From NCBI RefSeq assembly GCF_001552195.1, contig NZ_BCQS01000003.1, forward strand, positions 124,001 through 188,000: 64,000 nucleotides of DNA, in the 5' to 3' direction. The position numbers were made by a program, and so were the translations under genes. Shown here piece by piece: positions 9,314 through 17,763 of the stretch (position 1 is the first letter of the stretch; every line of letters begins with the position of its first letter). The notes beneath the pieces were generated by a model. That model saw nothing but the letters and a program-made list of their open reading frames with translations, was not told the DNA's origin and did no database searches. The stretch comes from Actinomadura latina NBRC 106108. Lineage in GTDB: Bacteria; Actinomycetota; Actinomycetes; Streptosporangiales; Streptosporangiaceae.

Positions 9314-10390
9314 GTGAGTGCGACGAGGGGCTTCGCCTCCGACCTGCCGACGCTCGCGGTCGTCGGCGCGACCGGGGCGGTCGGTGCGGTCATGCTCGAC
9401 CTGCTGTCCACCCGCCGGGACGTGTACGGGGAGATCCGCCTCGCCGGTTCCGAACGCTCCGCCGGACGGGGCCTCCGGCTGCGCGGCAGGACGGCCGAGG
9501 CGCTGGCGCTCGCCCCGGAGGTCTTCGAGGGCGTCGACGTGGCGGTGTTCGCGGTACCGGACGAGGTGGCCGCCGCATGGGCGCCGGTCGCGGTCCGGCA
9601 CGGCGCCGCGGTGGTCGACGGGTCGCGCGCGTTCCGCGCCTTCCGGGACGTTCCGCTCGTCGTCCCCGAGGTGAACCCGGAGCGGGTGCGGGACCGTCCG
9701 CGCGGCATCGTCGCGGGCCCCGGCTGCGCGACGCTCTCGATGATCGTGGCGATCGGCGCGCTGCACGCGCGCTACGGGCTGCGGGAACTGGTCGTCGCGT
9801 CCTACCAGGCGGCCTCCGGCGCCGGACGGCACGGCACCGACACCCTGTACGCGCAGCTGGAGAAGGTCGGCGGCGACCGGGCGCTCGGCCGCCGCTCCGG
9901 CGACGTCCGCGGCGCCGTCGGCGACCTCGGCCCGTTCCCGGCGCCGCTCGCGATGAACGTCGTCCCGTGGACGGGGACGGGCGAGGACGGCGGCTGGACG
10001 TCCGACGAGCTCGGCCTGCGCGACGAGACCCGCCGGGTCCTGGGCCTGCCGGCGCTGAAGGTGTCGGCGACCTGTGTCCGCGTCCCGGTGATCATCGGGC
10101 ATTCGATGGCCGTGCACGCCGTGTTCGAGGAGCGCACCGACCAGCGCGAGGCGCAGGAGGTCCTCGCCCGCTCGCCCGGCGTGGTCCTGTGCGACAGCCC
10201 CGAGACGCACGAGTTCCCGACCCCGGCCGACGTCGCCGGCACCGACCCCACGTGGGCCGGCCGCGTCCGCCGGTCGCTCGACGACCCGCAGGCCCTCGAC
10301 CTGTTCCTGTCCGGCGACAACCTCCGCAAGGGCGCCGCGCTCAACACCGCCCAGACGGCCGAGCTGATAGCCGCCGAACTGACCGCCTGA
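9314..10390 (+). CDS. asd: Aspartate-semialdehyde dehydrogenase, with divergent active-site motifs
   Basis: NADPH-dependent reduction of aspartyl phosphate, the step after aspartate kinase. The 358-residue protein has the Rossmann motif VVGATGAVGAVMLDLL, the nucleophile Cys138 in GPGCATLS, the substrate loop SYQAASGAGRHG and the C-terminal RVPVIIGHSMAVH. Two conserved blocks differ from the usual ones: DGSRAF where DNSSAF is normal, and AGPGCAT where ANPNCST is normal. The gene is in the standard ask-asd position, so it may still be the working enzyme. GTG at 9314. Confidence 0.88.
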   Translation: MSATRGFASDLPTLAVVGATGAVGAVMLDLLSTRRDVYGEIRLAGSERSAGRGLRLRGRTAEALALAPEVFEGVDVAVFAVPDEVAAAWAPVAVRHGAAVVDGSRAFRAFRDVPLVVPEVNPERVRDRPRGIVAGPGCATLSMIVAIGALHARYGLRELVVASYQAASGAGRHGTDTLYAQLEKVGGDRALGRRSGDVRGAVGDLGPFPAPLAMNVVPWTGTGEDGGWTSDELGLRDETRRVLGLPALKVSATCVRVPVIIGHSMAVHAVFEERTDQREAQEVLARSPGVVLCDSPETHEFPTPADVAGTDPTWAGRVRRSLDDPQALDLFLSGDNLRKGAALNTAQTAELIAAELTA

Positions 10391-10451
10391 ACCCGCCGCC
10401 GCCGGCGGGGGCCGGGGTCCGCGGCATGAGCGGGACGTCGCGCGAGGGCTT

Positions 10452-10457
10452 TAGGGT
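10452..10457 (+). promoter_or_regulatory. Candidate -10 box (TAGGGT), leaderless TetR gene
   Basis: TAGGGT ends 7 nt before GTG 10465. This spacing decides the start codon: transcription would begin at the GTG. The in-frame ATG at 10426 would then lie upstream of the promoter. Confidence 0.5.
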
Positions 10458-10464
10458 GGCAAGC

Positions 10465-11133
10465 GTGACCGAGACGAAGGCCGTGAAGTCCGAGCAGACG
10501 CGGGCCGCGATCGTCGAGACGGCGCTGCGCCTGTTCCGGGAGCGCGGATACGAGGCGACGACGATGCGGGCGATCGCCAAGGAGGCGGGCGTCTCGGTCG
10601 GCAACGCGTACTACTACTTCGGGTCCAAGGAAGAGCTGATCCAGGCGTACTACGACGAGCTGCAGGACGAGCACGCCGCTGCCTGCCGGGCCGTCCTCGA
10701 CACCGAGACGGAGTTCGCTGCCCGGCTGCTGGGCGTCCTGAAGGCCCGTGTCGACACGATGGTCCCGTACCACGAGTTCGCCGGGAAGTTCTTCAAGTTC
10801 GCCGCCGAGCCGACCAGCCCGCTCAACCCGTTCAGCGCCGAGTCCGGTCCGGCCCGCGACTCGGCGGTCGCGATCTACCGCCAGGTCGTCGAGGGCTCCG
10901 ACCTGAAGATCGACAAGGAGTTCCGGGCGGAGCTGCCCGAACTGCTGTGGATCTACTCGATGGGCATCGTCCTGTACTGGGTGCACGACAGCTCGCCGGG
11001 CTGCCGCAAGACGTACCTCCTCGTCGAGCGGACGGTCCCGCTCGTCAACCGCATGGTGTCGATGTCCCGCCTGCCGGGCTTCAAGTCGGTGACGCGGGAA
11101 CTGGTGGGCATCATCCGCGAGGTCCGCGCCTGA
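10465..11133 (+). CDS. TetR family transcriptional regulator
   Basis: 222-residue repressor-type protein. The HTH lies at about residues 10–55 (TRAAIVETALRLFRERGYEATTMRAIA, then GVSVGNAYYYFGSKEELI). The C-terminal ligand domain is helical, with EFAGKFFKFAAEPTSPLNPFSAES and ELLWIYSMGIVLYWVHDSS, a pattern shared by actinobacterial TetR proteins of unknown ligand. GTG 10465 is chosen because the promoter-like TAGGGT sits just before it and the HTH begins soon after. It is transcribed in the same direction as asd, 74 bp downstream, but probably has its own promoter. Confidence 0.9.
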   Translation: MTETKAVKSEQTRAAIVETALRLFRERGYEATTMRAIAKEAGVSVGNAYYYFGSKEELIQAYYDELQDEHAAACRAVLDTETEFAARLLGVLKARVDTMVPYHEFAGKFFKFAAEPTSPLNPFSAESGPARDSAVAIYRQVVEGSDLKIDKEFRAELPELLWIYSMGIVLYWVHDSSPGCRKTYLLVERTVPLVNRMVSMSRLPGFKSVTRELVGIIREVRA

Positions 11134-11173
11134 CCCGCGCCGCGTCTGACCCGTGCCTGGCCCGCGTCGCGGC

Positions 11174-11887
11174 TCAGTGGAAGGTGATGTCCCAGTGGTC
11201 CTTCTCGCGGGCGAAGACGGTGCCGTCCGGTGAGCGGTAGAGGCGGGCGCCGTCGCCGCGCGTGCCGGCGGACGGGTAGCGCTTGATCGCCGCGTCCACG
11301 CACCGTCCGGGCGCGATGTCGAGCTTGTAGCCGTTCGAGTGGCTGTAGGCGCCGGTCGCGTGGCCGCGCTCGGTGCCGCCGGTGACGGTGATCGTGCAGC
11401 CGCTCGACTTCGCGAAGCCGATCAGCCCCTTGACCGTCCCCCACCGGACGCCCTCGAACGAGGTGCAGGTCCGGACCGTCCGGTCGGAGCAGTTCCCGGT
11501 CGAACGCCACCGGATGCCGGAACCGCGCAGTGCCGACTCGGCGAACCGCTGCTCAAGCCGCGACGACTCGGCCAACTCGGGCGTGCCCTCCGGCATGTCC
11601 TGCGCGGCCGTCAAGGTCGCGTCCTCGTCCGACCCCGGAGACCAGCCCGGTGTGGCCGGCGTATCCGAGGCGAAGGGCGCATCGCGTCCCGGGGCAAGGG
11701 CGGCCGGTGCGGTGGCGGGGGGCGGCGGCGGGGGCAGCGGGGCGGCTGCCGAGGCGGGGACGGGGGTGAGGATGGTCGCGGCGGTGACCAGGGACATGAC
11801 CAGGGCGGTCAGGCGGACGGCCAGGCCCGGTATTCGGTCGGTGAAGGCGTGCCGGACGGGCGCATGGGCGTGCCGAAGGCGTGTCAT
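11174..11887 (-). CDS. Secreted protein with M15-like peptidase motifs
   Basis: 237 residues with a long N-terminal basic region, a hydrophobic segment (LTALVMSLVTAATILTPV) and a signal-peptidase-like site after PASA. A proline-rich linker follows. The C-terminal half (from about residue 110) contains SHSNGYKLDI and, at the very end, HWDITFH. The spacing H-x6-D and the final H resemble the zinc ligands of hedgehog/DD-peptidase-fold (M15) proteins, so a cell-wall peptidase role is possible. The match is by motif only. It sits downstream of, and on the same strand as, the S9 peptidase gene, separated by a terminator-like palindrome. Confidence 0.7.
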   Translation of the reverse strand: MTRLRHAHAPVRHAFTDRIPGLAVRLTALVMSLVTAATILTPVPASAAAPLPPPPPPATAPAALAPGRDAPFASDTPATPGWSPGSDEDATLTAAQDMPEGTPELAESSRLEQRFAESALRGSGIRWRSTGNCSDRTVRTCTSFEGVRWGTVKGLIGFAKSSGCTITVTGGTERGHATGAYSHSNGYKLDIAPGRCVDAAIKRYPSAGTRGDGARLYRSPDGTVFAREKDHWDITFH

Positions 11888-11986
11888 GTGGTTCCCCCCG
11901 ATCGGTGATCTTCGATGTACCGGGGGGTGCGCCGGCCGCGTTGATCAGCGGCCGACGCGAGAATGCCCGAGGCTCGATCTTGTAAA

Positions 11987-12022
11987 CCCGGGGGACGGGC
12001 GGCCGGCCGCCCGTCCCCCGGG
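11987..12022 (-). terminator. Perfect 36-bp palindrome 3' of the S9 peptidase gene
   Basis: Arms CCCGGGGGACGGGCGGCC and its exact complement meet with no spacer, giving an 18-bp stem. It begins 6 bp after the peptidase stop codon. There is no T-run; GC-only hairpins of this type are usual terminators in actinomycetes. Confidence 0.75.
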
Positions 12023-12027
12023 AGAAG

Positions 12028-13791
12028 TCACGACATGCCGAGATGTTTGCGGGCGAAGTTCATTTCCGCGGCCATCTGCGTGATGCGCTCCTCGACGACC
12101 AGGGAGCCGTGCCCCGCGTCGTACCGGTACACCTCGTGCGGCAGGCCCAGTTCGGCGAGGCGGCCGAGGTAGTTGTCGATCTGCCGGATGGGGCAGCGCG
12201 GGTCGTTCTCCCCGGCCAGGATCAGGACGGGCGCCTTGACCCGCGCGGCGTAGGTGATCGGGGACGATTCGCGGTAGCGGTCCGGGACCTCGTCCGGCGA
12301 GCCGCCGAACAGCGAGCGGTCGAACGCCTGCAGGCCCTCCATCTCGTCCTCGTAGGCGGCGACGTAGTCGGCGACGGGGACGGCGGCGACGGCGACGCTC
12401 CAGTCGTCCGGCTGCGTGCCGATGCCGAGCAGGGTGAGGAACCCGCCCCACGAGCCGCCCGTCAGCACGAGCCGGGACGGGTCGGCGAGGCCCGACTCGA
12501 CGGCCCAGTCGCGGACGGCCTTGATGTCCTCCAGTTCGGTGAGCCCGACGCGGCCCTCGATGGCGTCCCGCCACTCCGAGCCGTATCCGGTGGAGCCCCG
12601 GTAGTTGACGCGGACGACCGCGAACCCGTGGTCCACCCAGGCGGCGGCGGTCGCCACGAACGAGTCGTCGTCCTGCGCGGTGGGGCCGCCGTGGACGTCG
12701 AAGACGGCGGGGTAGGGGCGGTCGCCGCCCGGCTTGCTGACCAGCGCGTGGATGCGGCCGCCGGAGCCGTCCACCCACACGTCCTCGACCGGGACGGACG
12801 GCGGGGCGGCAGGACCCGGCGGGGTGAGCACCACCGCGCCGGACGTGGAGCGGATCACGGGCGGCTCGGCGGCGGACGACCATGAGAACTCGACCGTCCC
12901 GTCCGGCCGGACGTCGGCGCCGCCGATCACCCCGCGCGGGGTGTCGATCCTGGTCAGGGCGGTGCTCTCCAGGTCGTAGCGGTACAGCTCGTCGCGCGCC
13001 TCGTGCGAGTGGGAGATCAGTAGCGCCGTCCCGTCCGGGTACCAGCCGGCGCCGATCTCGCCGGGCAGGTCGAGGACGATCTCGTGCTCGGTCCCGGCGA
13101 CCGGGTCCCAGATGAGCATCTCGTCCCGGCCGCGCCGCTCATGGTTGACGAGCAGCCGCGCATCGCCGTCGACCGGGGCGAATCCGGCGCCGTAGACGCC
13201 CTTGCCGGGCCCGTCCCACAGGTCGGCGACCGTGGAGCCGTCAGGGCGGACCACGCGCAGCGCCATGTGCCGGCTGTCGCCGTGCTCACTGTGGCCTATC
13301 GCAATGAGGGTCTCGTCGCGCGAGAGGGCGGCGACGTGCGCGTCCTCTGCGTGGTGGTAGAGCACCTCTGGGGCGGACCCAGGACGGCACAGGTGAATGG
13401 TGTTGCCCTGGTCGGTCGTCCGTCCGACGAGGGCGAGACCACTGCGGCCCAGGGACAGCCCAGACGGATACGACGGCTCCAGCCCGGGAACGGCCGGCTC
13501 GCTCTCCGTCCCCTCGAACGGGACGCGGTTCCAGACGCCGAACTCGTCCCCGTCCGTGTCGGCGAACCACCACAGCCATTCGCCGGACGGGTCGACGGTT
13601 CCCATCCACGTGCCATTGGGACGATCGGTCATCTGACGGTGGGCACCGGTTTCCCGGTCCCACGCGTAGATCTCCCATGTCCCGGTCACGTTCGACCGGT
13701 AGATGCTGCGGTTCGGGGCGTCACGCGCCCATCGGGGCAGGCTCATCCGGGCGGCCCGGAAACGCGCCTTCCAGCGCTCGTCGTCGACCAT
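12028..13791 (-). CDS. S9 family (prolyl oligopeptidase-like) serine peptidase
   Basis: 587-residue cytosolic peptidase without a signal peptide. The N-terminal two-thirds reads as beta-propeller blades (repeated WD/SGEWLWWF-, DGTALLISHS-type strands). The alpha/beta-hydrolase catalytic domain starts at about residue 330 with VFDVHGGPTAQDDDSF. The catalytic triad is visible: Ser in GGSWGGF, Asp in AGENDPRCP and His in DAGHGS. Family members cleave short peptides or acylated amino acids; the substrate here is unknown. ATG at 13791. Confidence 0.92.
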   Translation of the reverse strand: MVDDERWKARFRAARMSLPRWARDAPNRSIYRSNVTGTWEIYAWDRETGAHRQMTDRPNGTWMGTVDPSGEWLWWFADTDGDEFGVWNRVPFEGTESEPAVPGLEPSYPSGLSLGRSGLALVGRTTDQGNTIHLCRPGSAPEVLYHHAEDAHVAALSRDETLIAIGHSEHGDSRHMALRVVRPDGSTVADLWDGPGKGVYGAGFAPVDGDARLLVNHERRGRDEMLIWDPVAGTEHEIVLDLPGEIGAGWYPDGTALLISHSHEARDELYRYDLESTALTRIDTPRGVIGGADVRPDGTVEFSWSSAAEPPVIRSTSGAVVLTPPGPAAPPSVPVEDVWVDGSGGRIHALVSKPGGDRPYPAVFDVHGGPTAQDDDSFVATAAAWVDHGFAVVRVNYRGSTGYGSEWRDAIEGRVGLTELEDIKAVRDWAVESGLADPSRLVLTGGSWGGFLTLLGIGTQPDDWSVAVAAVPVADYVAAYEDEMEGLQAFDRSLFGGSPDEVPDRYRESSPITYAARVKAPVLILAGENDPRCPIRQIDNYLGRLAELGLPHEVYRYDAGHGSLVVEERITQMAAEMNFARKHLGMS

Positions 13792-13809
13792 GCCCCCAGT
13801 ATCGCGATC

Positions 13810-14562
13810 TCAGGGGGTGGTCAGGCGCCCGAGGAGCTGGTCGATGGCCGCGCGGACCTGGCGGTCCATGGCCCGCGCGAACCCCGCCTCGACCGTGACC
13901 TGCGCGCCGGGACGCAGCCGGGCCAGCGTGTCGGTGAGTTCACCCAGGTCATGGTCGTCGATGCTCTTCACGACGTGCGTGCTGATCAGCTGGACGAACA
14001 TGGTGGCGAGGTCGTCCATGCTGCGCTGGAGCTCCTGCCCGGCCGACAGGACCGCGTCCAGCGGCACCCCGGCGCGGACGAGCGCCACCGTCGCCTCCAG
14101 CTGGCGGCGGCTCCAGTGGGTGACGCGGTCGCCGTCGATCTCGATGTGGCCGAGCGCGACGGCCCGCTCCACCGCATCCGGGCGGACCTCGCCGGGGAAC
14201 AGCGCCGCCAGCTCGTCCAGCGTCATCGTGACGGGGACCTCGTTCGACCACGGCGTCGTCACCGCCTTCTCGACGCCGAGGAGGGCGCCGATGTCGCGGC
14301 CCTGCTCCCACGCCGACAGCAGCTCCCGGATGCCCTCCAGGGTGTGCCCGCGTTCGAGCAGGTTCCCGATCATGCGGAGTCGGGCGAGATGGTCCTCGGA
14401 GTAGAGGCCGATGCGGCCCATGCGGCGGGGCGGCGGCAGCAGCTTGCGCTCCTGGTAGTAGCGCAGTGTCCGCACGGGCACGGCGGCCGCCGAGGCGAGT
14501 TCGCCGATGCGGTACTCGCGGCCACCGCCGCCGGGACGGTCCTCCGTCGGCTCTTCGCTCAC
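13810..14562 (-). CDS. MerR family transcriptional regulator (paralogue 1)
   Basis: 250 residues. An N-terminal MerR HTH (YRIGELASAAAVPVRTLRYYQE, quoted here as its two halves YRIGELASAA and VPVRTLRYYQE) is followed by the wing RKLLPPPRRMGRIGLYSEDHLARL. The effector domain is long and lacks the Cys residues of metal sensors. The same architecture recurs in the gene at 17764. Start GTG 14562 is chosen because TATGCT (14570–14575) ends 7 nt upstream, with GTGACC 16 bp further. ATG 14574 lies inside that box. It is convergent with nothing; its 3' end is 18 bp from the S9 gene start. Confidence 0.88.
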   Translation of the reverse strand: MSEEPTEDRPGGGGREYRIGELASAAAVPVRTLRYYQERKLLPPPRRMGRIGLYSEDHLARLRMIGNLLERGHTLEGIRELLSAWEQGRDIGALLGVEKAVTTPWSNEVPVTMTLDELAALFPGEVRPDAVERAVALGHIEIDGDRVTHWSRRQLEATVALVRAGVPLDAVLSAGQELQRSMDDLATMFVQLISTHVVKSIDDHDLGELTDTLARLRPGAQVTVEAGFARAMDRQVRAAIDQLLGRLTTP

Positions 14563-14569
14563 GAGCGTC

Positions 14570-14597
14570 AGCATAGTTCGCGGCCGGACACGGTCAC
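14570..14597 (-). promoter_or_regulatory. Promoter of the MerR gene (GTGACC – 16 bp – TATGCT)
   Basis: On the minus strand GTGACC (14597–14592) and TATGCT (14575–14570) are separated by 16 bp, and the GTG start follows 7 nt after the -10. This is the best-formed promoter among the leaderless candidates in the window. Confidence 0.5.
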
Positions 14598-14677
14598 GGC
14601 GTTCAGCGTCCGGTAAAGGAACGGGATCGGGACGGCGGGCGTCTGACGTGCGTTGTCGTCCGAGAGAAAGGCCCCTC

Positions 14678-14932
14678 ATGTCCAAGACCCGTCCCGCCGC
14701 ACTCGCGCTGACCGTCCTGGTCGCCGCGTTCGGGTTGACCGCGTGCGGTCAGGACAGGTGGTGCGAGCACGACGCGACCGACACCAAGGTCAGCGACAGC
14801 TACTGCAAGAAGGGCACGCCCGGCTACGAGTGGGAGACGGACGGGCACACGAAGACGAAGCACAAGACGACCAGGCACACGAAGACGAAGCGCACGACGA
14901 CGAAGCAAACCAAGACGAAGTCGCGCCGCTGA
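14678..14932 (+). CDS. Small lipoprotein with Lys/Thr-rich tail
   Basis: 84 residues. The signal sequence (RPAALALTVLVAAFG) ends in the lipobox LTAC followed by G, so lipidation at Cys is expected. The mature part is about 60 residues, with two Cys and a C-terminal low-complexity tail of KTKHKTT / HTKTKRTTTKQTKTK repeats. The tail is strongly basic and may bind cell-wall polymers or the membrane surface. ATG 14678 has AGAAAGG upstream. I recognise no family. Confidence 0.75.
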   Translation: MSKTRPAALALTVLVAAFGLTACGQDRWCEHDATDTKVSDSYCKKGTPGYEWETDGHTKTKHKTTRHTKTKRTTTKQTKTKSRR

Positions 14933-14934
14933 GG

Positions 14935-15078
14935 CTAGGGAGCCCGCCGGGCCGTCCTGAGCCTGCGTTGGCGGCGGCGGCGCCTCTCGTTCCCGGTCTG
15001 CGGAGCCTCGGCGGCGAGGAGTTCGCGGAGGGAGCGGGGAAGGATGTCCTCGCGCCGGTCGGTGAACGGTGAACGCAT
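14935..15078 (-). CDS. 47-residue Arg-rich small protein
   Basis: Begins MRSPFTDRREDILPRSLREL and ends in a run of Arg (RRRRRQRRLRTARRAP). AAAGGGAGAA lies 4–5 nt before the ATG at 15078. It starts 26 bp after the stop of the 90-residue gene on the same strand, so the two probably form an operon. Its stop overlaps nothing but lies 3 bp from the convergent lipoprotein gene. Function unknown; the basic tail suggests nucleic-acid or protein contact. Confidence 0.6.
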   Translation of the reverse strand: MRSPFTDRREDILPRSLRELLAAEAPQTGNERRRRRQRRLRTARRAP

Positions 15079-15104
15079 CGGATTCTCCCTTTCGGACGGC
15101 TCCG

Positions 15105-15377
15105 TCAGGCTGCGGTGCTGAGCTCGGGATAGACCTCGGACACGGTGCTGAGCGCCCAGCGCATCCGGCTGCGGTACGCCTCGGGGTGGTCGCCCGCCTC
15201 CTGCGCGACGAACGCGAGGCAGACGGAGCGGTCGCCGGAGCAGGCGCCGATCCGGTCCTCGATGGCCGCGCGGACCTGCTCGGCGGAGGGACGGTCCGAC
15301 TCCTGCAGCCCGCTGCAGAACAGGATCTCGGCCAAGTCGGACGCGGTCATCGAGGTGAGGGTCGGCATGTTCGACAT
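15105..15377 (-). CDS. Conserved small actinobacterial protein, 90 residues
   Basis: Helical protein with the blocks ILFCSGLQESDRPSAEQVRAA and GDHPEAYRSRMRWAL (each quoted in part), which I recognise as typical of a small uncharacterised actinobacterial family that always carries the FCS.LQ.S..P..EQVRAA pattern. Four Cys are present. ATG 15377 has AGGAAGAAGG 7–8 nt upstream. First gene of a likely two-gene operon with the Arg-rich protein. Confidence 0.75.
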   Translation of the reverse strand: MSNMPTLTSMTASDLAEILFCSGLQESDRPSAEQVRAAIEDRIGACSGDRSVCLAFVAQEAGDHPEAYRSRMRWALSTVSEVYPELSTAA

Positions 15378-15484
15378 CGTGTGCCTTCTTCCTGCGTAGG
15401 GGCCTCGTTCCCCTGCTGCCAGATACGACTCTGCCCGCCGGGCGAAGTAACCGCCATACGGGAAAACCCCTAACCGCGCCGGGG

Positions 15485-16390
15485 TCATCCCCCGGACGGC
15501 GGGTTCCGGTCCGCGAACCCGTCCGCGAGCGCCGCCCGGAACGCGCGCACGGCCGGATGCTCGCCGCCTCCCCGGCGTGAGGCGGTGAACAGGCGCCGGA
15601 TCCGGTCCTCCGCCGGCAGCCGGACGACCGGGACCGTCGGGGGACGTCCCGCCCAGACGAGGCCGGGCAGCAGCGCGGCGGCGTGGCCGCGCTCCACCAG
15701 CCGCAGGTGGAGCAGCAGGTCGGTGGACTCGAACCGGACGTCCGGCTCGAACCCGGCCGTCCGGCACAGCCTCACCGCCCACTGCCGGGACGCCGTCCCC
15801 ACCGGCTCCATGACCCACGGGAGGCCGCCCAAACCACTCAGGCCGGCGTCCGGCGTGTGGCCGGGGAGCGCCAGCCGGATCTCGTCCTCGCCGAGCTCCT
15901 CGTACTCGACCCCCGCCGGGCGCGGCCCCGGCTCCCCCGGATACTCCTCGGTGATCACGAGGTCGAAGTCCCGGGCGAGGAGGGCGGGCAGCGCGCTCTC
16001 CGGCTCCCGCTGGGTGATCTCGATGCGCAGCCGCGGGTGGGCGGCGCGGAGCCGGCTGAGCGCGTCCGGGACGAGCGCGAGCGCGGCGGTCTGGAACGCG
16101 GCGACCCGCAGCACCCCGGTGAGGCCCGCCAGCGACGCCGCGAGATCGGCCTCGGCGCGTTCGAGCCGCTCCAGCACCGCCTCGGTGTGCGCGACGAGGA
16201 TCTCCGCCTGCGCCGTCAGCCGGACCCGGCGTCCCACCGGCTCCAGCAGCGGGACCCCGACCTCCTTCTCCAGGACGGACAGCTGCTGCGAGATCGACGA
16301 CGGGCTGTACGAGAGGGCCTCGGCGACGGCCGCGAGCGTCCCGCGGTGTTTCAGCTCGCGCAGCAGGCGCAGCCGGTGCAGGTCGAGCAT
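15485..16390 (-). CDS. LysR family transcriptional regulator
   Basis: 301 residues. The N-terminal winged HTH (LDLHRLRLLRELKHRGTLAAV; ALSYSPSSISQQLSVLEKE) is followed by the periplasmic-binding-like effector domain starting at about residue 90 (LRVAAFQTAALALVPDAL). It is divergent from the diaminopropionate ammonia-lyase gene across 87 bp; LysR genes usually control the divergent neighbour, so that gene is the probable target. ATG at 16390. Confidence 0.92.
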   Translation of the reverse strand: MLDLHRLRLLRELKHRGTLAAVAEALSYSPSSISQQLSVLEKEVGVPLLEPVGRRVRLTAQAEILVAHTEAVLERLERAEADLAASLAGLTGVLRVAAFQTAALALVPDALSRLRAAHPRLRIEITQREPESALPALLARDFDLVITEEYPGEPGPRPAGVEYEELGEDEIRLALPGHTPDAGLSGLGGLPWVMEPVGTASRQWAVRLCRTAGFEPDVRFESTDLLLHLRLVERGHAAALLPGLVWAGRPPTVPVVRLPAEDRIRRLFTASRRGGGEHPAVRAFRAALADGFADRNPPSGG

Positions 16391-16477
16391 GCCCGTCCAT
16401 TCATCGGTTCAGCTGATGGTTATCGCTCGGAAACATTCGCTGGACCGACCATAGACCGCTGCGGAAACGTACGTCCC

Positions 16478-17572
16478 ATGGTCGACGCCCCCGCCCGCTG
16501 GTTCAGCCGCCCGGCTGCCCGCGCCTGGACGTGCCCGCCGGCTCCCCGCGACGTCCCCGCCTTTCACCGGACGCTCCCCGGATACGCGCCGACGCCGCTC
16601 GTGGAACTGCCGCCGCTGGCCGCCGGACTGGGGGTGGAGCGCGTGTTCGTGAAGGACGAGTCGTCCCGTCTCGGGCTCCCCGCCTTCAAGATCCTCGGCG
16701 CCTCCTGGGGGATCTACCGGGCACTCTGCGACAGGTACCGGCTATCGGACGTCCCGCTGTCGCGGCTGCGCGAACTGGGCCCGGTCCGGCTGATCACGGC
16801 GACGGACGGCAACCACGGCCGTGCGGTCGCCGCGATGGCCCGCCTCTTGGGCCTGACGGCCGACGTCTACGTCCCGTACGGCGTCCACCCCGCCGCCATG
16901 GCGGCGATCAAAGCGGAGGGCGCCGGCCTGACCGAGGTCCCGGGCCCCTACGACGAGGCGGTGCGCCTCGCGGCGGACGTGGCGGCCGCCGACCCCTCCG
17001 CCCTCCTCGTCCAGGACACGGCATGGCCCGGCTACGAACGCGTCCCGCAGTGGATCGTCGAGGGCTACTCCACCCTTTTCACCGAGATCGACGACCAGCT
17101 GGCCGCAGCCGGTGCCGCCCCGGCGGGCTTGGTCGCCGTTCCGGTCGGCGTGGGTTCGCTCGCCCAGGCAGCCGTGACCCACTACAGGTCAGGCCCCTCC
17201 AGACCTACCGTTCTCTCCGTAGAACCGGACGCCGCGCCCTGCATACTGGCGAGCCTTCACCAAGAGGAGCCCCTGACCGTCGAGACGGGGTCGACCACCA
17301 TGGCGGGCCTCAACTGCGCCACCCCGTCCGCCCTCGCCTGGCCCGTCCTGCGCTCCGGTCTGGACGCGGCCGTAGCGATAACCGACGCCGACGCGGCCCA
17401 CGCAGCCGAGGACCTCTCCGCCCTCGGCGTATCCGCCGGCCCCTGCGGCGCCGCGTCCCTCGCCGGAACCCGGACGGCCCTACCCCACCGACCCGCCCTG
17501 GCCCCCGAGCACGTCCGGACGATCGTCCTGCTGAACACAGAGGGCCAAGCGGCCAACCCCTCCCTCCCCTGA
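16478..17572 (+). CDS. Diaminopropionate ammonia-lyase-like PLP enzyme
   Basis: Fold-type II PLP enzyme of 364 residues, expected to convert 2,3-diaminopropionate to pyruvate and ammonia. The PLP lysine is in FKILGASWGIYRAL (residue about 70), preceded by RVFVKDESSRLGLPA, a pairing typical of this enzyme. The phosphate/substrate loop TATDGNHGRAVA and the Gly-rich VPVGVGSLAQAAV are also present. Threonine synthase or serine dehydratase relatives cannot be wholly excluded. It is divergent from the LysR gene, which probably regulates it. Confidence 0.82.
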   Translation: MVDAPARWFSRPAARAWTCPPAPRDVPAFHRTLPGYAPTPLVELPPLAAGLGVERVFVKDESSRLGLPAFKILGASWGIYRALCDRYRLSDVPLSRLRELGPVRLITATDGNHGRAVAAMARLLGLTADVYVPYGVHPAAMAAIKAEGAGLTEVPGPYDEAVRLAADVAAADPSALLVQDTAWPGYERVPQWIVEGYSTLFTEIDDQLAAAGAAPAGLVAVPVGVGSLAQAAVTHYRSGPSRPTVLSVEPDAAPCILASLHQEEPLTVETGSTTMAGLNCATPSALAWPVLRSGLDAAVAITDADAAHAAEDLSALGVSAGPCGAASLAGTRTALPHRPALAPEHVRTIVLLNTEGQAANPSLP

Positions 17573-17763
17573 CATCGCCTCACCCTGGCCCCGGGTCATG
17601 CCGGACGGCCGTCCTGCTGGAAACTGAAGGTCGTGGGGCCTGGAGCCATTGCGGACGGCTGTGTCGTTGAGTGGGGTGGCCGGGTACGTGCGTATGAACG
17701 TTCGTAGCGCGGCTGATCCTTACAGTGCCGATCGTTGCAGTGCCGATTGTCAGGGTGGGTGGG

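Noticed and set aside
16391-16477. LysR operator (T-N11-A palindrome) between LysR and the ammonia-lyase
   Set aside because: CATC…GATG arms around 16402–16418 are too weak to separate from chance.
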